This document shows positions 24,101 through 38,321 of a stretch of 64,000 nucleotides of DNA, one piece after another. Origin of the DNA: Dirofilaria immitis. Taxonomy: Eukaryota; Nematoda; Chromadorea; Rhabditida; Onchocercidae. Positions within the stretch are counted from its first letter, which is position 1, and every line of letters starts with the position of its first letter. The DNA lies in the NCBI GenBank assembly GCA_024305405.1, contig JAKNDB010000079.1, forward strand, positions 1 to 64,000, read 5' to 3'. The notes under the pieces are model-generated. The model was not told the DNA's origin. It ran no database searches and saw nothing but the letters and a program-made list of their open reading frames with translations. The position numbers and the translations under genes were made by a program.

Positions 24101-27100
24101 GAATTATGAAACCATGGTGCAAGAATACTTAGCAGTCGTAAAGCTTCTGTAGTTCGCTTTGAAAGTATCAGATTAAGTGGTGCATTATTCGTACATGTAA
24201 TAAGTCGTGAAAATACTTGGAGATTTCCAGCAACGTGTGCTATAAAAATTCTTAATTATAAAACAATCATAATTAATATGATACATACATAAAATAAAGC
24301 AATAAAATCTTTGATTATAAATTTTACTTCTATTTGTCATATCGATATTTCTTATTTATATTTCTTCAGTTCTCCTTACTCCCAGTAATTAATCGTTTTT
24401 ATGTCAAATACAATAAATTATTTATTATTACTTACGGCTATCAAAACCCGTCTCAAAATCCGGTTTCTCGCCTGCTTCGATCGTTCGTTCAGCAAGGATC
24501 CTGATACATTTAAAAATATCCGTTAACGCTATGTTATATTCTTGAACGCAAATAAATTCAAACAAATATGGCCAAAGTAACTGAAATAAAAGATCATAAA
24601 AAAATTACTTTTGAAAATTTTCATATTAAAAATTGAACAACTGAAAAAATAATGCGGACGATGGTTTACACAAAAGCACAAAATGATTTTTCTAGGAAAC
24701 TGATGATTTTTCGACACTGAATATAAAATTTATCGTTACCATTATATAAATATTCCAGCTATTACTGAGAATGTAAAAGAAATGCCTTACAGAAGGATAC
24801 ACTATAGATGCTGAAAAAGTACTTTACTTATTATTACGAATATAATATCCTGATAGAATATTCAACAAAGAATATTTGAAATGTAATTTAATTGCGTTTA
24901 TAACTTTATCATTTCTCATTCCACTTTCGATTTCTCGATAATATCTGAATTTAATCCATTTAACTAACACTATGAGCTGTTGACGATGTTTTTGTAATTG
25001 TTTGCAAAGCTTGTCCACATTGTGCCCGTAAATGTGCCGCACTGTCTACTTCTATCTCGGATGAGAAAACGCTTTCTTAGTCTGAAAATTATTAATCCAA
25101 TGTTGTTTGAATAGGAAAATTTTTTTGAAATTTAAGATACTACTCTTATCAATTACTAAAATATTCTTTATTTCTATAATGATAGAAATTCGTAATATAT
25201 AGAATCCTTTAATTTTTTCATCTTCGATTATTATTCCAATTAAATATTACTATTTGAATGAGATATGAAACAATATATACATTGCAAATTGTCTGCATTA
25301 ATTTATCTACTCATAATTTAATGTAATACGCATAAAAATGAGTAATTTAAAAGAATTACGGTTAAACTATTAGTTTTACTAGAAAGAATTGCGGATTTAA
25401 TCAGACCTAAATGATAACGGTTAATCAAGCTGGCATTGCAGATAAGATAAACCTTCTTTGCTATATTTGAAGCTGTAAAAATACTAACTTTTTTTCCTCA
25501 TATATTCTTTAAATTTTATTTCCCAAATAATCAACCTCTTTTATCAATGGTATAACGGCTAATATCAGAAATAATCCTTTTATTCTTTTTACATAAGTAA
25601 ATTTTATATAAAAACGATGACATACAAAAATTTTACCGTTTCGCCCTCTTGAACGATGAGATTCTTTACCAAGAACATGATCACATTATTACCACCTTCC
25701 ACGTCTATATATTCATGATCAGCTAATGCCACACATAATTGACACAATGCCTTTTAACCCGAATAGTTAGCAACCCTTCACTACCAGCAAGTAACATTGG
25801 CTTTAAACCAAGAATTACCAGCGAACGTTTATCTTCCACATATGGTCCTAAATTTAATTTCAATTGATTTAATGAAATTTGAAAAATATTGTATAGAAAT
25901 TCTGCGAGTGAAATATCTTGAAAATTCCTTCTTCGATTATAAAAAAATTAATCCCATGAAATAAGCTTTGTTGATAAATTTAAATTAATTTTCTTGTTTC
26001 ATTTTAATTCAGAATATCTTATTTCAAATAACATTATTTTCTGATACATTTTATGAACAACTTTTATTACCATCAAAAAGTGTACATTAAAGTAAACATC
26101 AGACACTATTTGGGAAAAAATCCGTCCATATAGGTAAAATTACTAAAATAATATATATAAATATCCCATTTTCAAACTAACGATGCTAATGATTCATAAT
26201 ACCAAATATTGCAAAAGGACACTCATTACGAGCGACTATTTTCTCAATTATTTGGTCATATTTATTTTAAATGCTACTAAATATACTTAATTCAGCAGTA
26301 AATTAGACTCATTTAAAAATATTTAGATCATACTTATTTAATATTAATTTATTTTCCCTTATCAACCATTCCAAATGTAAGATATAAAGTATTACGACAT
26401 CCAAAATCATACATTCTTCAATAAATAATCATGAAAAGTTGTCCAAAAGATGAAGTAATATAAGACAATCAAAAAAATTTAATCTGATTGAAACAATTCA
26501 ATGTTTGTCTTTTTCAGCATTTGCAAATACTAATTTGATAAGTCTTCGAAATTTCATTAATTTTTTTGTGTTTGATCGAGTTGAAATTATTGGTTAAATT
26601 AAGAAAATAATTAATTAAAATTACCAGCTGAATTAAGAAGATGTCTTAGAACATTGATAGCACCCAATTTCGAACTATCCTGCACATTTTGCATTTTATG
26701 CAACAAATAGTACACAATTTTGTCGGCAAAACGAGATGCTGAAACATACAAAACAAATAAGAAAATTGAACAGATAAATACTTAAGCCAAGCAGAAGATA
26801 TGCATGCAAATAAAATACTTTTCAAAAAGCATTTTAGATAGAATTTTTATCCCTCTAATACATATTTTCATTTTCGTTTGTATCTGCGAATGAGACATTA
26901 ATGGGTTTGAAAATTGTGACAGAAAAAAAGAAAGCGTCAAATTCTTCTTCTTTTCAAAATTCATTTCCTAATCTTTTACTAATTAATTTTTTGAAATTAA
27001 AAATGAAATCAATGCAAAGAAAATAATATACAAAAAGTAAAGAATAAAAATGTGTTAAAACTCCTCATAGGGGTCGACTACTTACAGAATAATAATGGAA

Positions 27101-30100
27101 CAATCTGGAATAGGGTGCGCTCATTCATATAACGGGGATGCGATTCTAGAAATGAAATATCAAAGCAAGAATTATCGTATGTTATATAGCACGACAATAA
27201 AATTAATTTTGTACAAATGAAATTTCACTGGACAAACCTAAACAGTGAGAATAGAAATATGAGGATGATGATATAACTATTTAACATTTAGCATCAATAC
27301 TTCTATTATTTTAGTGATAACTCTTTAAGTGTAAATTCTTGACCTTCCTAATGAAGGTACTAAAAAAGGCAATTCGGAAGTTCTGTTTATCACAAAATTT
27401 TTTACCAAATGATAGCCGATAATTCTTATAGATCACTTAATGCAAACTTTTCCAATTTGAAGTTAATCAGAAGCTAAAAAATAGATAAGAAAAATCTAAT
27501 GAAACTTTTATTTGAGAAGCTGATTAGAAAATCTGAAATGATAAGCAATTCTCACGCAAAAAGGTATTAATGTTTTGTGAGATTTAAAGAATTAGATGGT
27601 TAGGATGCCGCACGAATTCAAAAACAAAACGCACAGTGCAAAAGAAAAAGAATGAATACTTAATGACAAATTGTTAAAACTGAAGAAAACAAAACCAATA
27701 AAATTAATTGAATTCAAAAGATTAATCTCAATCAAAGCAGAATTAAACCACAACTTCCAATTAAATGATAGTTATTGAAGTAAAACATGAAAATAATAAT
27801 TTCTAACCAGCAATATGAAAGCAACGAAATGCCTCGCTTTGATTACGCATTGAAATGTTTGAAACGATATTTTGCTCAGGAATGGAATATATCAGCGGAA
27901 ATAATGCATTCAAGATATCTTCCAAATATGCATCTAACGGACAGTTTTCATCGGTACATGCTGATTCCAGAAAACAACATAAACCCTATAGAACGACAGA
28001 AATCGGAATATTGCAAAAAAAGGAACAGAAAGAATGAAGGGAAAGCACAGGTAAAGAAAGAATGGAAGTTGAGAAATTTAAAAGATTGGTGAGAATTCAA
28101 TAAATTTAAAAATTGTGAATAATAAGTTGATGCAAACGTTTCGATTTGATTTATACTCAAAACGGACTGATAATGAAAAGAATTCTACATAATTATGCAA
28201 GCATGTAACTTAAGGTATGGGAATAAAGAAAAAGATATATATACATACATCATATACACCATGACACTTCGTATTATTGAAGTGCCACGCTTAATCGGAA
28301 TATCGATCAGAGATATCAGAGATTATTTATCTTTTATGTAATAAAATTCACTTTATCAAACAAAATGCGAATAAATAAAAACTCAAGTACCTGTGTTACA
28401 AGATGCTGATCAGTACTAATTTTTCGATGTAAGTTCAAAAACATTGGTATCAACTTTCTCATTTCATCTATTAAACGTTTTGGCGAAATCATTAGACATA
28501 ATTCTCCAATGCAGTTAGCAGCTTCAGCTCGGACCTAAATTTAACTTAATTTTTTTTTTATAATTTATTTCCGTGACAAAACAAAAAGTTTCTTGTTATA
28601 AAGCTTCATAGAAAATCATCATCCGCAATCGATAATTTAGTTATTTGATAATCAAGCTGAGAATCAACTAGCATTATAAAAACTACATTATTCTTGATAA
28701 CTTTCATTCGTTTTCAATGAAAAAATCATCTCGAAAAATGAATTACACTACCTTAACATCTTTAGCACTCAACCAACTGAATACTGGATCATAAGCCAAT
28801 TCCATTTGATCAGCATAATTCTTTTGTACAACTTTTGGTCCACTACATGTCTGATTCATAGATTTCTTGAAAATAAAACAATTTTAATACATGATATCCA
28901 TATTTCTTTTGGACACAGTTCGATTAAATTGATTTAACGCTTGTATTATCTAAAATATTATGTGTTAACATAAGATTAGATTTACATATACTTTTATTTA
29001 CAATTGTTTTAGGAAATATGCTACAAATGTTTCAATTTCTAGAAATGCTTATAAGAATTACCTGCTCATCTTCAACATGATGGTTACTATCATTATTTCC
29101 ATAATATTCGATTTTTGTGACAGCTGAAGCAGAAACATACTCACGAACTGATTCACAAAATGCTCGCAAAGCATGTGCCCAGACGTATCGATAGATATCT
29201 GTTTTGATGTGAGGCAAAACCGAAATTGCACGTGATAGAATATCCGTGAGAAATGGCACGAATCCGACTGCTGCAAAGATTCTTAGAATTCAATATATGA
29301 GTGTAATTCGATGAAATGCCAAAACTCATTTTTGAAAAGAATGAAGAAAAACGAAGACATTCGAAAATTTCAGCAGATTAATATGATTGAATAAATAAAA
29401 ACAGAAAACAAAAATTGAATTTTTATATTTTGTAATGCATAATTCACCATTATGTTCGGCAACATTTGCTAATGCCAAAACGATGTATCGATGAGGTGAA
29501 GAAATTTGTCCAGGTGGAAATTTCTGAAGTAATGCTTCCATTACATGCCCAACGAATCGACTTCTTTTGCCAAAGTGACCAAAACATTACAAGCAGCCTG
29601 CGGCCAATCATCACTTTCCTGTATAATCAAAATTTGAACAGAACTACTTTAAAACTTACTCAATTAAAGTAACGGAAAATATATTCATAATTAGTAGATT
29701 ACAAAACAATTCAATCTGAAAAATTATTAGACTTTTCAAAATGTTCCACTATGTATATAAGAGAGACATTTTTATTCCCTGAGTAAAACGAAAATGCTCA
29801 GAAGCAAATTTACTATTCGAAACACTATATAATCCAAGCACACTATATATCAGTTAAATTTAATCACCTACTAAAATAAATAAACTGCTTTAACAGCATA
29901 ATGCGATTATAAGAATACATTCTTAATAGAGTCGGTGAAAAATTAAAAATTCAACTCTTCATTTTGATAACTTATGACGCTGAAGAAAATTTAAATTCAC
30001 AATCTTATTAAAATTCTGAAAATGGCAATGATTTCCAAGATAATTAACAATTATTGCTTAGAAAATAATTTCAAAACAAACCTTCGAAAGCGTCATTTCT

Positions 30101-31269
30101 TGTGTGGCAAGATTTATGATCAGTAATGCCTGCTGCTCATCTAAATTTTGCGGAGTTTGATTTTGTTCAAGAACTCGATTTACTGTCGACAATACAAAAG
30201 CTCGATTTTGCCCTGTGAGCTAAAAACTGCGAGGTGAACAAAATTCAAGCTTCAAATTCTAAAACTAACCAAAATTCAAAATTCAAAGACGAACCAAAAT
30301 TAGTGAACAAATAAATATTAATGAACAATAAATAAGAGAATAGTATTTTTATATATGTTAGTTGCTTTGAAAATGTTTAGTCATGAATACAACATTTAAA
30401 ACAACTTGCAAACATCAAAACATCATAAAACCTATCTAAACATCATAAACTTATTAAAACTGAAGAATTTTTTAAAAGAAATTAAATGGCGTCAAAAAAT
30501 AAGTAAATAACAGTTCGCTCAAGTAAAAAGTAAAAACGTGAGAAAGTAGGCGAACTTAGATTTCAAAAACTTTCTGTATACCTTGCTATGCTGCATCAAA
30601 AGGTATATGCAGCGGAAAGGAAAATCGTGGGTTGTTCAATTCCAATTTTACTCAGTGATTCGGCGACATCTTCTCGAGCTCCTTCAGTGCTGCTTAATGT
30701 TACCGCACAATCAAACATTGCCATTATCAAATCTATAAAGATATGTTGAATTGAATCCCTCATTATTAAGGATTTGAATGAAGAATTATAAAGTATCAGA
30801 TAATTAAGCAAACAAGTAGGTTAAGTAAATAATAAAGAATAAATAATAAACAATTAATCAACTACAAGCATAAGAAACGACTAGTAGTACATATCTAACA
30901 TATAAAGACTATAATTCCATAATAAAATAAAGGGAATAAATAAGCAAATAGTTAATTGATTAAGAGGAAGAAAAAACATATGTAATCGGCAACAAAAGGG
31001 AAAAAGAGTGAAAAATAATATAAATAACTGAAAATTAAGTTTTCATTGTTTAGTAAATTAAGAATTGGTGAAAATAAATAAATACGATAAATAATAGAAA
31101 TAAAATAAGTCCGTAAGAGAATTATAACTTTTTCTCTTCATAAATCTATTTATTTACATTGTAATTCACTTAAGGGAATAATAAATAAATTAATAAGTTC
31201 AACATGATTAATCATTATTATTCTCATAAAATAATCACAAAAATTTGTACCTTCCAAAGTTTGAACCAT
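14931..31269 (-). CDS. MROH1: Maestro heat-like repeat-containing protein 1 (MROH1/HEATR7A)
   Basis: A cytosolic all-helical HEAT-repeat protein. Vertebrate MROH1 is about 1,640 aa; this model gives about 1,717. Exons 5'-3': 31251-31269, 30582-30732, 30082-30219, 29448-29618, 29062-29270, 28752-28865, 28391-28534, 27808-27985, 27086-27145, 26625-26738, 25637-25847, 24969-25081, 24436-24580, about 24050-24239, 23678-23892, 23028-23269, 22796-22868, 22609-22703, 22071-22193, 21833-21912, 21456-21558, 20789-20905, 20129-20242, 19691-19826, 19465-19589, 19124-19276, 18843-19000, 18336-18549, 17892-18009, 17522-17700, 17160-17302, 16904-17002, 16686-16808, 16414-16527, 15986-16135, 15372-15509, 14931-15109. 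Family landmarks run in order: VMEALLQKFPPG (VMEELLRRLQPG in human), LLWPYLFEF (VLWPYLLQF), a DAPEEK block before FLMRCLGGAL, GCAQAIGYCATTH, LRAVSFSLLGELGQRV, and a final YFKSASPRIRSNAAHMTGF (YFKSSWENVRAAAPLFTGF). Joints are in phase except the exon 14 end. Seven exons need one base restored in a short base run (see findings). The acceptor before 15509 reads CCG, not CAG. Confidence 0.93.
16311..16365. repeat. perfect 55-bp palindrome in an MROH1 intron
   Basis: Two perfectly complementary 27-base arms (16311-16337 and 16339-16365) around a single central base. The arm begins AAAAATTGTGTAAGGTAATA. It lies in the intron between MROH1 exons 16414-16527 and 15986-16135. Confidence 0.95.
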
Positions 31270-31310
31270 TCTTATTATTCACAGTTTTTTTCCTCCATGT
31301 AAAAATACCT
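31270..31310 (-). promoter_or_regulatory. MROH1 5' leader with possible trans-splice acceptor and short uORF
   Basis: A TTTGTTTCAG acceptor ends at 31309, leaving a 39-base leader before the chosen start ATGGTTCAAACTTTGGAAG at 31269. No upstream coding exon was found, so spliced-leader addition is plausible. The leader holds an ATG at 31298 followed by a seven-codon reading that stops (ATGGAGGAAAAAAACTGT...TAA), a possible upstream ORF. The start at 31269 was chosen because its phase-1 donor joins exon 2 (DLIMAMFDCAVTL) in frame. Confidence 0.45.
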
Positions 31311-33440
31311 GAAACAAAGAAGAAAAAATAATTTCGTTTTTGTTCCTAAATGCAAATTAATTCTTAGCAAATCGATTAAAGCTAGTAATAAAAATTAATT
31401 AAAATTAATTTCTTCGCAAAATTTTTTATCTTTCAATCCTCTCCTGTCTTATCAACATATGGTCTAAATAAGATTTTACAATTTCAGTAAAAAATCCCAA
31501 ATATTGGATAACAATTTTTACACCTATGGTTTTAGTCATAAATTAAAATTGCGATTACACGATAATTACGACTGTAAATAAGATTTTCAAGCAGTCGTTT
31601 TTGAGTCAATGTATTTCATCACCACATCCCTACAATTATCTTCAGAATTAACCTATCAGTGGACTGGTGTTCATATCCACGATACATTTATCCGTACACG
31701 ACAAAAATGCCAGAAATGCAATTTCCAACTTATTTTAAATTAACTTAAATTAATAACTTATTCATTATATAAAGTTTAAATCAAAGATCCGATCTATTTT
31801 ATATTCACTTCAGCTATATTCATTTGCTAAATATTTATTTATGATTTTCTTAAATTACATCCGATTCCTTATATTTTCCATCACTTTCACTTTCTGTTAC
31901 AACAACAACATTCTACTACTTAATTATTTTCGCAACCCTTTCCATACCTCGATATTAAATTTGCTAACATATGCATTTCTTCCCTCTCTTCCAATACAAC
32001 TACAAACTAGTTTCTTGCAATTTTTCTCAATTTCTAAAATAATAAATATATCATCGTAATTTGCATCAACGTTTTTTATCTCTTCAAAACGTAACACAAT
32101 TTCGTTTTACTCTAAACATCTAACCATTGCTCTTTCATTATATTATCAATTTCTAATCTTTTGAAGAAAAGAGAAGAAAACTCCACCTCCCTCGATACCG
32201 ATAACATCTTACCATCTATCAACAAAACCGAGGCCAACCTGAAAAACATACAACCAACGAGCGAGCAACTTATGAAAATATCAATCTCAGCGTGATTATT
32301 TTGAAACAAAATAAGGAAATTTTTTCCCAAATAGTCTATGTATATTTTACGTGATCCATTCATTGTTATGATATTTAAAATAATGAAATTTACGCAATAA
32401 AATGTTATAATATTTAATGCAACGAAACTAATGTAATAAAATAATACAATATTTTTTCAGGAGCTACTTTCTGGTTATCTTGCAAGCGCAAAGAATAATA
32501 TATGGAAAAAAAGAAATGCATACGTACATCATATAATGTAGAAACTAGGTATGAATGTGATTTATGTGAAGAATATGAAGAATTGATAACTAAGGTATAT
32601 ACATCAAATATTTGGATGAGTTTAGACAATTAGATTCATGCTTACTGTTTCAAATTGAACTTACAAGGTTAAGCATAGATTTTTTTCACGTAAAGTAACT
32701 TGAAGAGCGAAAGGATTATATGTATTCTTTTTCTAATATTTCAAGTTAAATTTACGAAGTTAAAATTCAGACTTTTTCCACGCAACAGTTTTGGATACAG
32801 ATGATACATCGTCTCCAAGATATACTATAAATTTCTTTTTCCCTTTCCATATATTTTTATGAAAACATATGATAAAAATAGTAATAAAATTACTTTTCAT
32901 TTCACTCTATAAAAAGATACTATTATGACTAATTTTCCATGAATATGTTTGAGATAAAATCGTAATTCTGTTCATGTAATTCAAATAACATTGTAAAATA
33001 AACCAAATGTCATAGTAACATAAACCAAATATCAGAGCAATTAGACGGAAAATGAGAAGAAATTTAGTAATCAACGTCATTATTAAGCAGTGTTTGATGT
33101 TATTTTTATTCTTCGATCTTAGCTTATATTTTTACTTTTTATGATTTCTTTCTTCGTAACTAATATTCTGGTCAAATCGTACATCCTGATAAACTTGCCA
33201 ATGATTAATTTGATACGGCATATTCTCCCGTTGATTTGATTATAGAATAATTACTTGCAGCTTATCCTCTGCGAAAAAAATTCTAAAACGAATTGCATAC
33301 CTGTAATAAATAGTAAAGTTAAAAAGATTCCTGTATTAATTTTTTCGACTTCATTTTTTCTTCTCTTTTTCCCAGTAATGCTAGATCTTCATTAATTAAA
33401 AGTGCTTAATCATTCAGGTTCGGTATTGATTTTTTTTTTT

Positions 33441-33757
33441 GATTTTATGATTTAAATTTTCAATTTTATGATTTTTTTAAATGATTTAAAATTTTCAATA
33501 ATATGATTTAAACAATTTAAATTTTGCATTTTAATATGATTTAAATTTCCAATTCAATAAATAAACTTTAATTTAAATTTATGTGCATTTATTATATTAT
33601 AACACATTATAATATAATAAATGCATAAAAATTTTTGTTTAAATCATGTTATTGAAAGTTTTTTCATTTAAAATTTAAATTGTTTAAATCATATTATTGA
33701 AAATTTTAAATCATTTAAAGAAAATCACGAAATTGAAAATTTAAATCATAAAATTTT
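33441..33757. repeat. imperfect long inverted repeat, arms of about 155 bp
   Basis: The left arm 33441-33601 and right arm 33604-33757 pair over almost their full length. Shared blocks include ATGATTTAAATTTTCAATTT, AAATGATTTAAAATTTTCAA, TAATATGATTTAAACAATTT and, next to the centre, TGCATTTATTATATTATA. The loop is only a few bases. It is AT-only, non-coding and could be a decayed MITE-like foldback or a cruciform-forming repeat. Confidence 0.85.
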
Positions 33758-36439
33758 CAATTTGTGAATATGCAAAAATTTCGGCAAATTTAACATTATC
33801 ATCTATTCAGTCATTTAATTTACGCTATTATCAATAAATTATTAGCTTAAAATGATTGAACTTTGCTGCATAATACTTTAAGTTAATTACAGCTACAGTT
33901 TTTCGATTTTAAATTTTAGATCAACACTTTTATCATTTAGAAATTTCTTTATTTCTTGATAATGATTTTTAATGTATTACTTTATTTTGATTTTATTTTG
34001 AATGAAAATGAGGTATTTAAGTTCACTTCAAATTCTGATTTATTAATTCTTATCATTTTTATTTTCCATTTGAGTGAATTACTTACGTAAATTGAAAAAA
34101 AGTTTCATCAATTTTCCCAAGAAATACCAGTTTTGCTTCCCTCTCACTTTTCTTATATGAGATTTTGCGGCCTGAAAACTAGAAAAAAATTATTTAGAGA
34201 TCTTGGAATTTTGTTCTAAAAAAGAATCCCTTTAAGTAATGCAATAAAATATTCAGATCAAAATTTTCGAAACTTCCTCTTATTTACTTTTATTCCAATC
34301 AAAATTTATAATTGAAATAATATTTGCCATATCCGGACATGAAATATTTCTTTAATATCGAACAAAATTTATTAATAAATTTCGATAAACCTTATCAAAA
34401 GCTTATTTGAATTTCCAAGTCACGAGAAAAGTTCTTATCAGAAAGTAGTGGTAATCTGCAAATATTAAAATATTATGAAATATATTCTTTAAGTGAGAAA
34501 TCAAATAGTCAAGAAGATATTGCTAATATATCAGCGTGGACCTATTTGAAATTAAGTTTGGTCAAAAATAGCGTTAAATAAATAAATTCAAAAATCATCA
34601 TTTAATTTTGTAATTTAAAAAGTAATAGCAAATTTGTTGATATTATTTTTTTAATTTTTCTTTTTTCCTTTGTAAATCGAATCATTTCAATTATTTTTTT
34701 AAAGTTTAGCAAAAAAATTTTAAATTTCATAAATAAAATTTTGGAACGATTTACATAATTCATGATATATTGATACTTATAAAATAATAACTTCATGAAT
34801 AATATCAAATTTTGAAATAGATTACCAAAAAAAGGAAAAATTAATTTAAGGATAATACATAATATTTATAGGCATCGATAAATCATAACTTATACATCAA
34901 TGCTTAAAAATATAAATCAATATTAATATCAAAACATTTTTGAACTGTTAAGATTGATTAAAGCAAGAATTAATCATCAGATTATTCATAAGCATAAACA
35001 TTGCTTTTTTCTTCCTTTCTCAAACTTTTAAATGAAACAAAAAAGTCTTTTAAAATGTCAAAATAAACTTTAAAAAATTCTTTCCATTCTTTTTCATTGT
35101 TTTTTCGCTATCATTTATAAAAAGACAAAAAATTTATTAAAACATCTAACAAATCAATTTTCTGTGATAAATCCTCCTTAGCTAAATCCATTTTCTTAAA
35201 AAGAAATAACAAAAAATAAAAACAAAAGTAATATTTTTTTGCTAATAAGCGTTGGCTTTTCAATTTTGATTTATTAATATTTTGTATTTCAAATCATATG
35301 CTGTGCTGTAATATTCATGAAATTCGTTAAATTTTCTTATTAACTGAATTTGTTAAGCCAAGAAGTTTAATTATTTGACCTAAGAAAATAAAACTTTTTT
35401 ATTCTTATCGACGATTAGGCGATAATTTAGATAAAATATAAGACGCCAACGAATATCATTGTTTATTCATATAAATTATTCTATCATATTATCATTATTA
35501 TTATTTTGGAAGAAGCCAATTATTTATGAAAACAGGTGAAATTCATAAAGCCAATAATTTCGAAATATTTGAATTAATTAATTAAATAGGTTAAATTATT
35601 CTGTACACCTGTTCTATAGTTCTGTAATGCTCTCATCAATAAAGGAAATTATTCGAAATGGAATTTCTTTTGCTATAAATGGTATATTTATTTGATTTCT
35701 CATATATATATATATATGATAAGACTTTAATTAAATTGGAATAGATTAAATAAATCAATCAGATTAGACAAAGTTTTAAATTAATTCAAATCATTGGAAG
35801 TTTTAATAGATTTCTTTGTTTAATTGCAAGTTAAATAAGCCTAAAATTAAATTAGAATGGAATCAGATCAAATAAAATTTTTTAATTGAGCCAAATAATT
35901 TGAACTTATTTGTTCTAATATTTGAAAAATCTGTAAGACAATTTTGATATTCTTCTTTTCGTCGTGAATCAAAGTTTTATTTAAAATAAATTTTGTTGTT
36001 GGGATTATTTTAATTTAAAATTTATTAAATTAAAATTTTCAGCGAAGTATCATTTTGTTAAAGAAATGTACGACATAATTTTGGCAATATGTATCGTTCA
36101 AAAATTATTTGTCGAATTCGTACATTCTTAATTGAAATTACTATTTCGATTGCTAATTATGATTTGTTATAATTAATTAACTATAATTATCGTTTTGCAT
36201 TATTAATATTCGTTATAATAAATTATTTATAATTATTGTTTTTTTATTTCTGATATTTGTTGTAATTAACTAATTATAATTATTATTTTGTATTATCAAT
36301 ATGCTATTATTACATTTTCAAATTTAACCGCTCAAAAATGGACTGTTGTTCTTCTGAATGCATTGGTATGCGTTTTGGATTAATTAATTGATTCTTCTTT
36401 TTAATATTAATCAATTAATTAATTAATATCAGAAACAAA

Positions 36440-36680
36440 ATTCTAAATGTATTTATTTACTGTTAATCTAGTTATTTATTCATTTATCTTATTTATCTAT
36501 TTATTTGTTTATTTATTCATTTATCTACTTATCGACTGATTGGATTTATTTATTTATTGATCTGTATGTTTTATTTATTCCATTTGTTTATTTATCACTC
36601 TATTAATTTATCTATTTATTTATTTATCCATTTAATTGTTCATTTATTTATTATTTTATTTATTTATTTAGCTTATGCAT
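36440..36680. repeat. degenerate (TTTA)n tetranucleotide tract
   Basis: Dense runs of TTTA, TTTATC and TTTATT units spread over about 240 bp with many substitutions; an old microsatellite. Confidence 0.85.
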
Positions 36681-37245
36681 TCTGACAAAAACATTCCATT
36701 TTCAAATCTTAATTAAATCAATAGAAAAATAAAATAAAATTGAGAATGGAGTAAAACTCTAATAAATTTTGAATAGAATGAACTAATATTAGATCATTTA
36801 AACCAATAAATCAATGAGAAAATATTAATTCGAACAAATTTTTATACTTTGATTCAAACAATTCAATAATTATTTGAACAATAATTTGTATTGTTATCAT
36901 TCATTCATTTTATCACTTCTATATTTTAGTATTATTGTATTTTGTTTACTGACAAATTATTGCTAATATTTGTCGAATAACTTTATTTATTGAAAGCTAA
37001 AATGAATTATAATTTTAAAATTTCTTCAAATTTGATAATATTCAATCAAATATTAATAAAATAAGAGCCAAAAGTAATTTGTTATCAAATTTTGTTCAAC
37101 TTAATAGACGAAAAATTTATCCGTAATTGATATTCATCATGCCAAGTTAGTAAATATTAAAATTTAAATGATTATTTTTAAATTAATCATTTAATGGCAT
37201 TTTCAAAAATATTTTTTCAAGGTGCAAATAAAGTTGGTTCAAATA

Positions 37246-38321
37246 ATGCTCGACATTGTTTCGGTTACATCGATTACATCGATTACATTTCTAATATTAT
37301 ACATAATGGAAATTGAAATGATCCTAGCAACAAAATGTCATTTTTCGCGGCCCAGCCAAACTAGTCCAACAAGTTGGATTGACGTTATCGATGAATGTAA
37401 AGAAAGTGAGACAGATGCAATTTGTTTTTCAGGCGTAAGACTTAGTGTTATTATTTGGCCAAATATTTTTCCTAAATAAATTTATAAAAATTTAAAGTAA
37501 TAAAATGAATAATTTAATGATATTGATTAAAAATATTTGATCATTTTCTCCGTTTTTTCATTTTTGGATAAAATAAAATAACTTAGGAAATAATTTTCCA
37601 AAGGATTTAATTCAAATATTCGAGTCTATTTTTATAAATTAATTCATTTTTGAAAGAAAATTCAGTATAGATTCATCCATGAAAAAATTTTTTATTTTTA
37701 TTTAAACTAAATTTATTAATATCATATTTTGCTACTTTTTTATATATGACATTAAATATATATTTTGTAAATTTAATTAAAGTTTTAATTTCATTTTATT
37801 TTTCAGTACAATCCAATTGTAGCATATTATCATCGTATGATTGGTTGCTGGCGAGTATTTCATACTGAAAATAAATGCCTCACCAAGCAATATGTTCGAT
37901 TTTTTTAGTTTAATTTATAAAAATTTTTAAGATTCTGAAAATTTTGATTTGAATAATTTATATTATTCTTATTTTATATCTATTAAATGCTAGAAGTTGA
38001 TTAAAATTGTAAGAAGATAATCAATTTCTCGAATTTATTTCTAGTATAATTTTTAATTTTATTTTTCAATATTATGATTTATTTTGTAATGTACCGTAAA
38101 TTTAGCGAAATTTATTTCCAGTTACGCAAAAAATTAGCATGTAGCGATGATGAAGAAACACCGACAGAAGGTTGTTATCGAGATAAAGCTCATTATAGAA
38201 GTTTTTCCTTTGCTGGTGCGCGGGATCAAAATGCAATACACGAGAAATGATAACACAAATTTACAAAAAAACTAATACTATATTTCTCGTGGGTGGTGGC
38301 TGTAAACCACTGGATGTATAA
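37246..38321 (+). CDS. secreted Ly6/three-finger-like protein, copy 1
   Basis: Three exons, 37246-37434, 37807-37893 and 38122-38321, all joined in phase 0, giving about 158 aa. The hydrophobic start (TSITFLILYIMEIEM) acts as signal peptide or anchor. Exon 1 supplies KCHFSRPSQ and CKESETDAIC, exon 2 GCWRVFH and NKCLTKQY, exon 3 LRKKLACSDDEE and EGCYRDK. It then ends with CWCAGSKCNT, the CxC...CN ending of Ly6/uPAR-fold proteins. The last part is in frame only if one T is restored in the TTTTT at 38202-38206; as written, translation leaves the CWC...CN frame and stops at 38250. Exon boundaries and phases match copy 2 at 40729. The cysteine pattern is seen; the Ly6 fold is inference, and the ligand is unknown. 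Confidence 0.65.

Larger units (their letters stand above)
31311..37245. other. 6 kb gene-poor AT-rich region
   Basis: The region separates the divergently transcribed MROH1 (minus) and the first Ly6-like gene (plus). It contains the inverted repeat at 33441-33757, a (TA)n run near 35702, and a degenerate TTTA tract at 36440-36680. ORFs here are short and low in complexity; none resembles a known protein. Confidence 0.5.

Noticed and set aside
27787..28092. 101-codon plus-strand ORF
   Set aside because: It is the antisense shadow of an MROH1 exon (27808-27985), whose minus-strand frame matches the family.
30582..30732. Programmed ribosomal frameshifting at the A/T runs
   Set aside because: Shifts occur in seven exons at unrelated positions and in unrelated genes, with no common slippery heptamer.
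14931..31269. MROH1 as a pseudogene
   Set aside because: All frame breaks can be explained by one-base losses in short base runs; splice sites and family motifs are otherwise kept over 37 exons.
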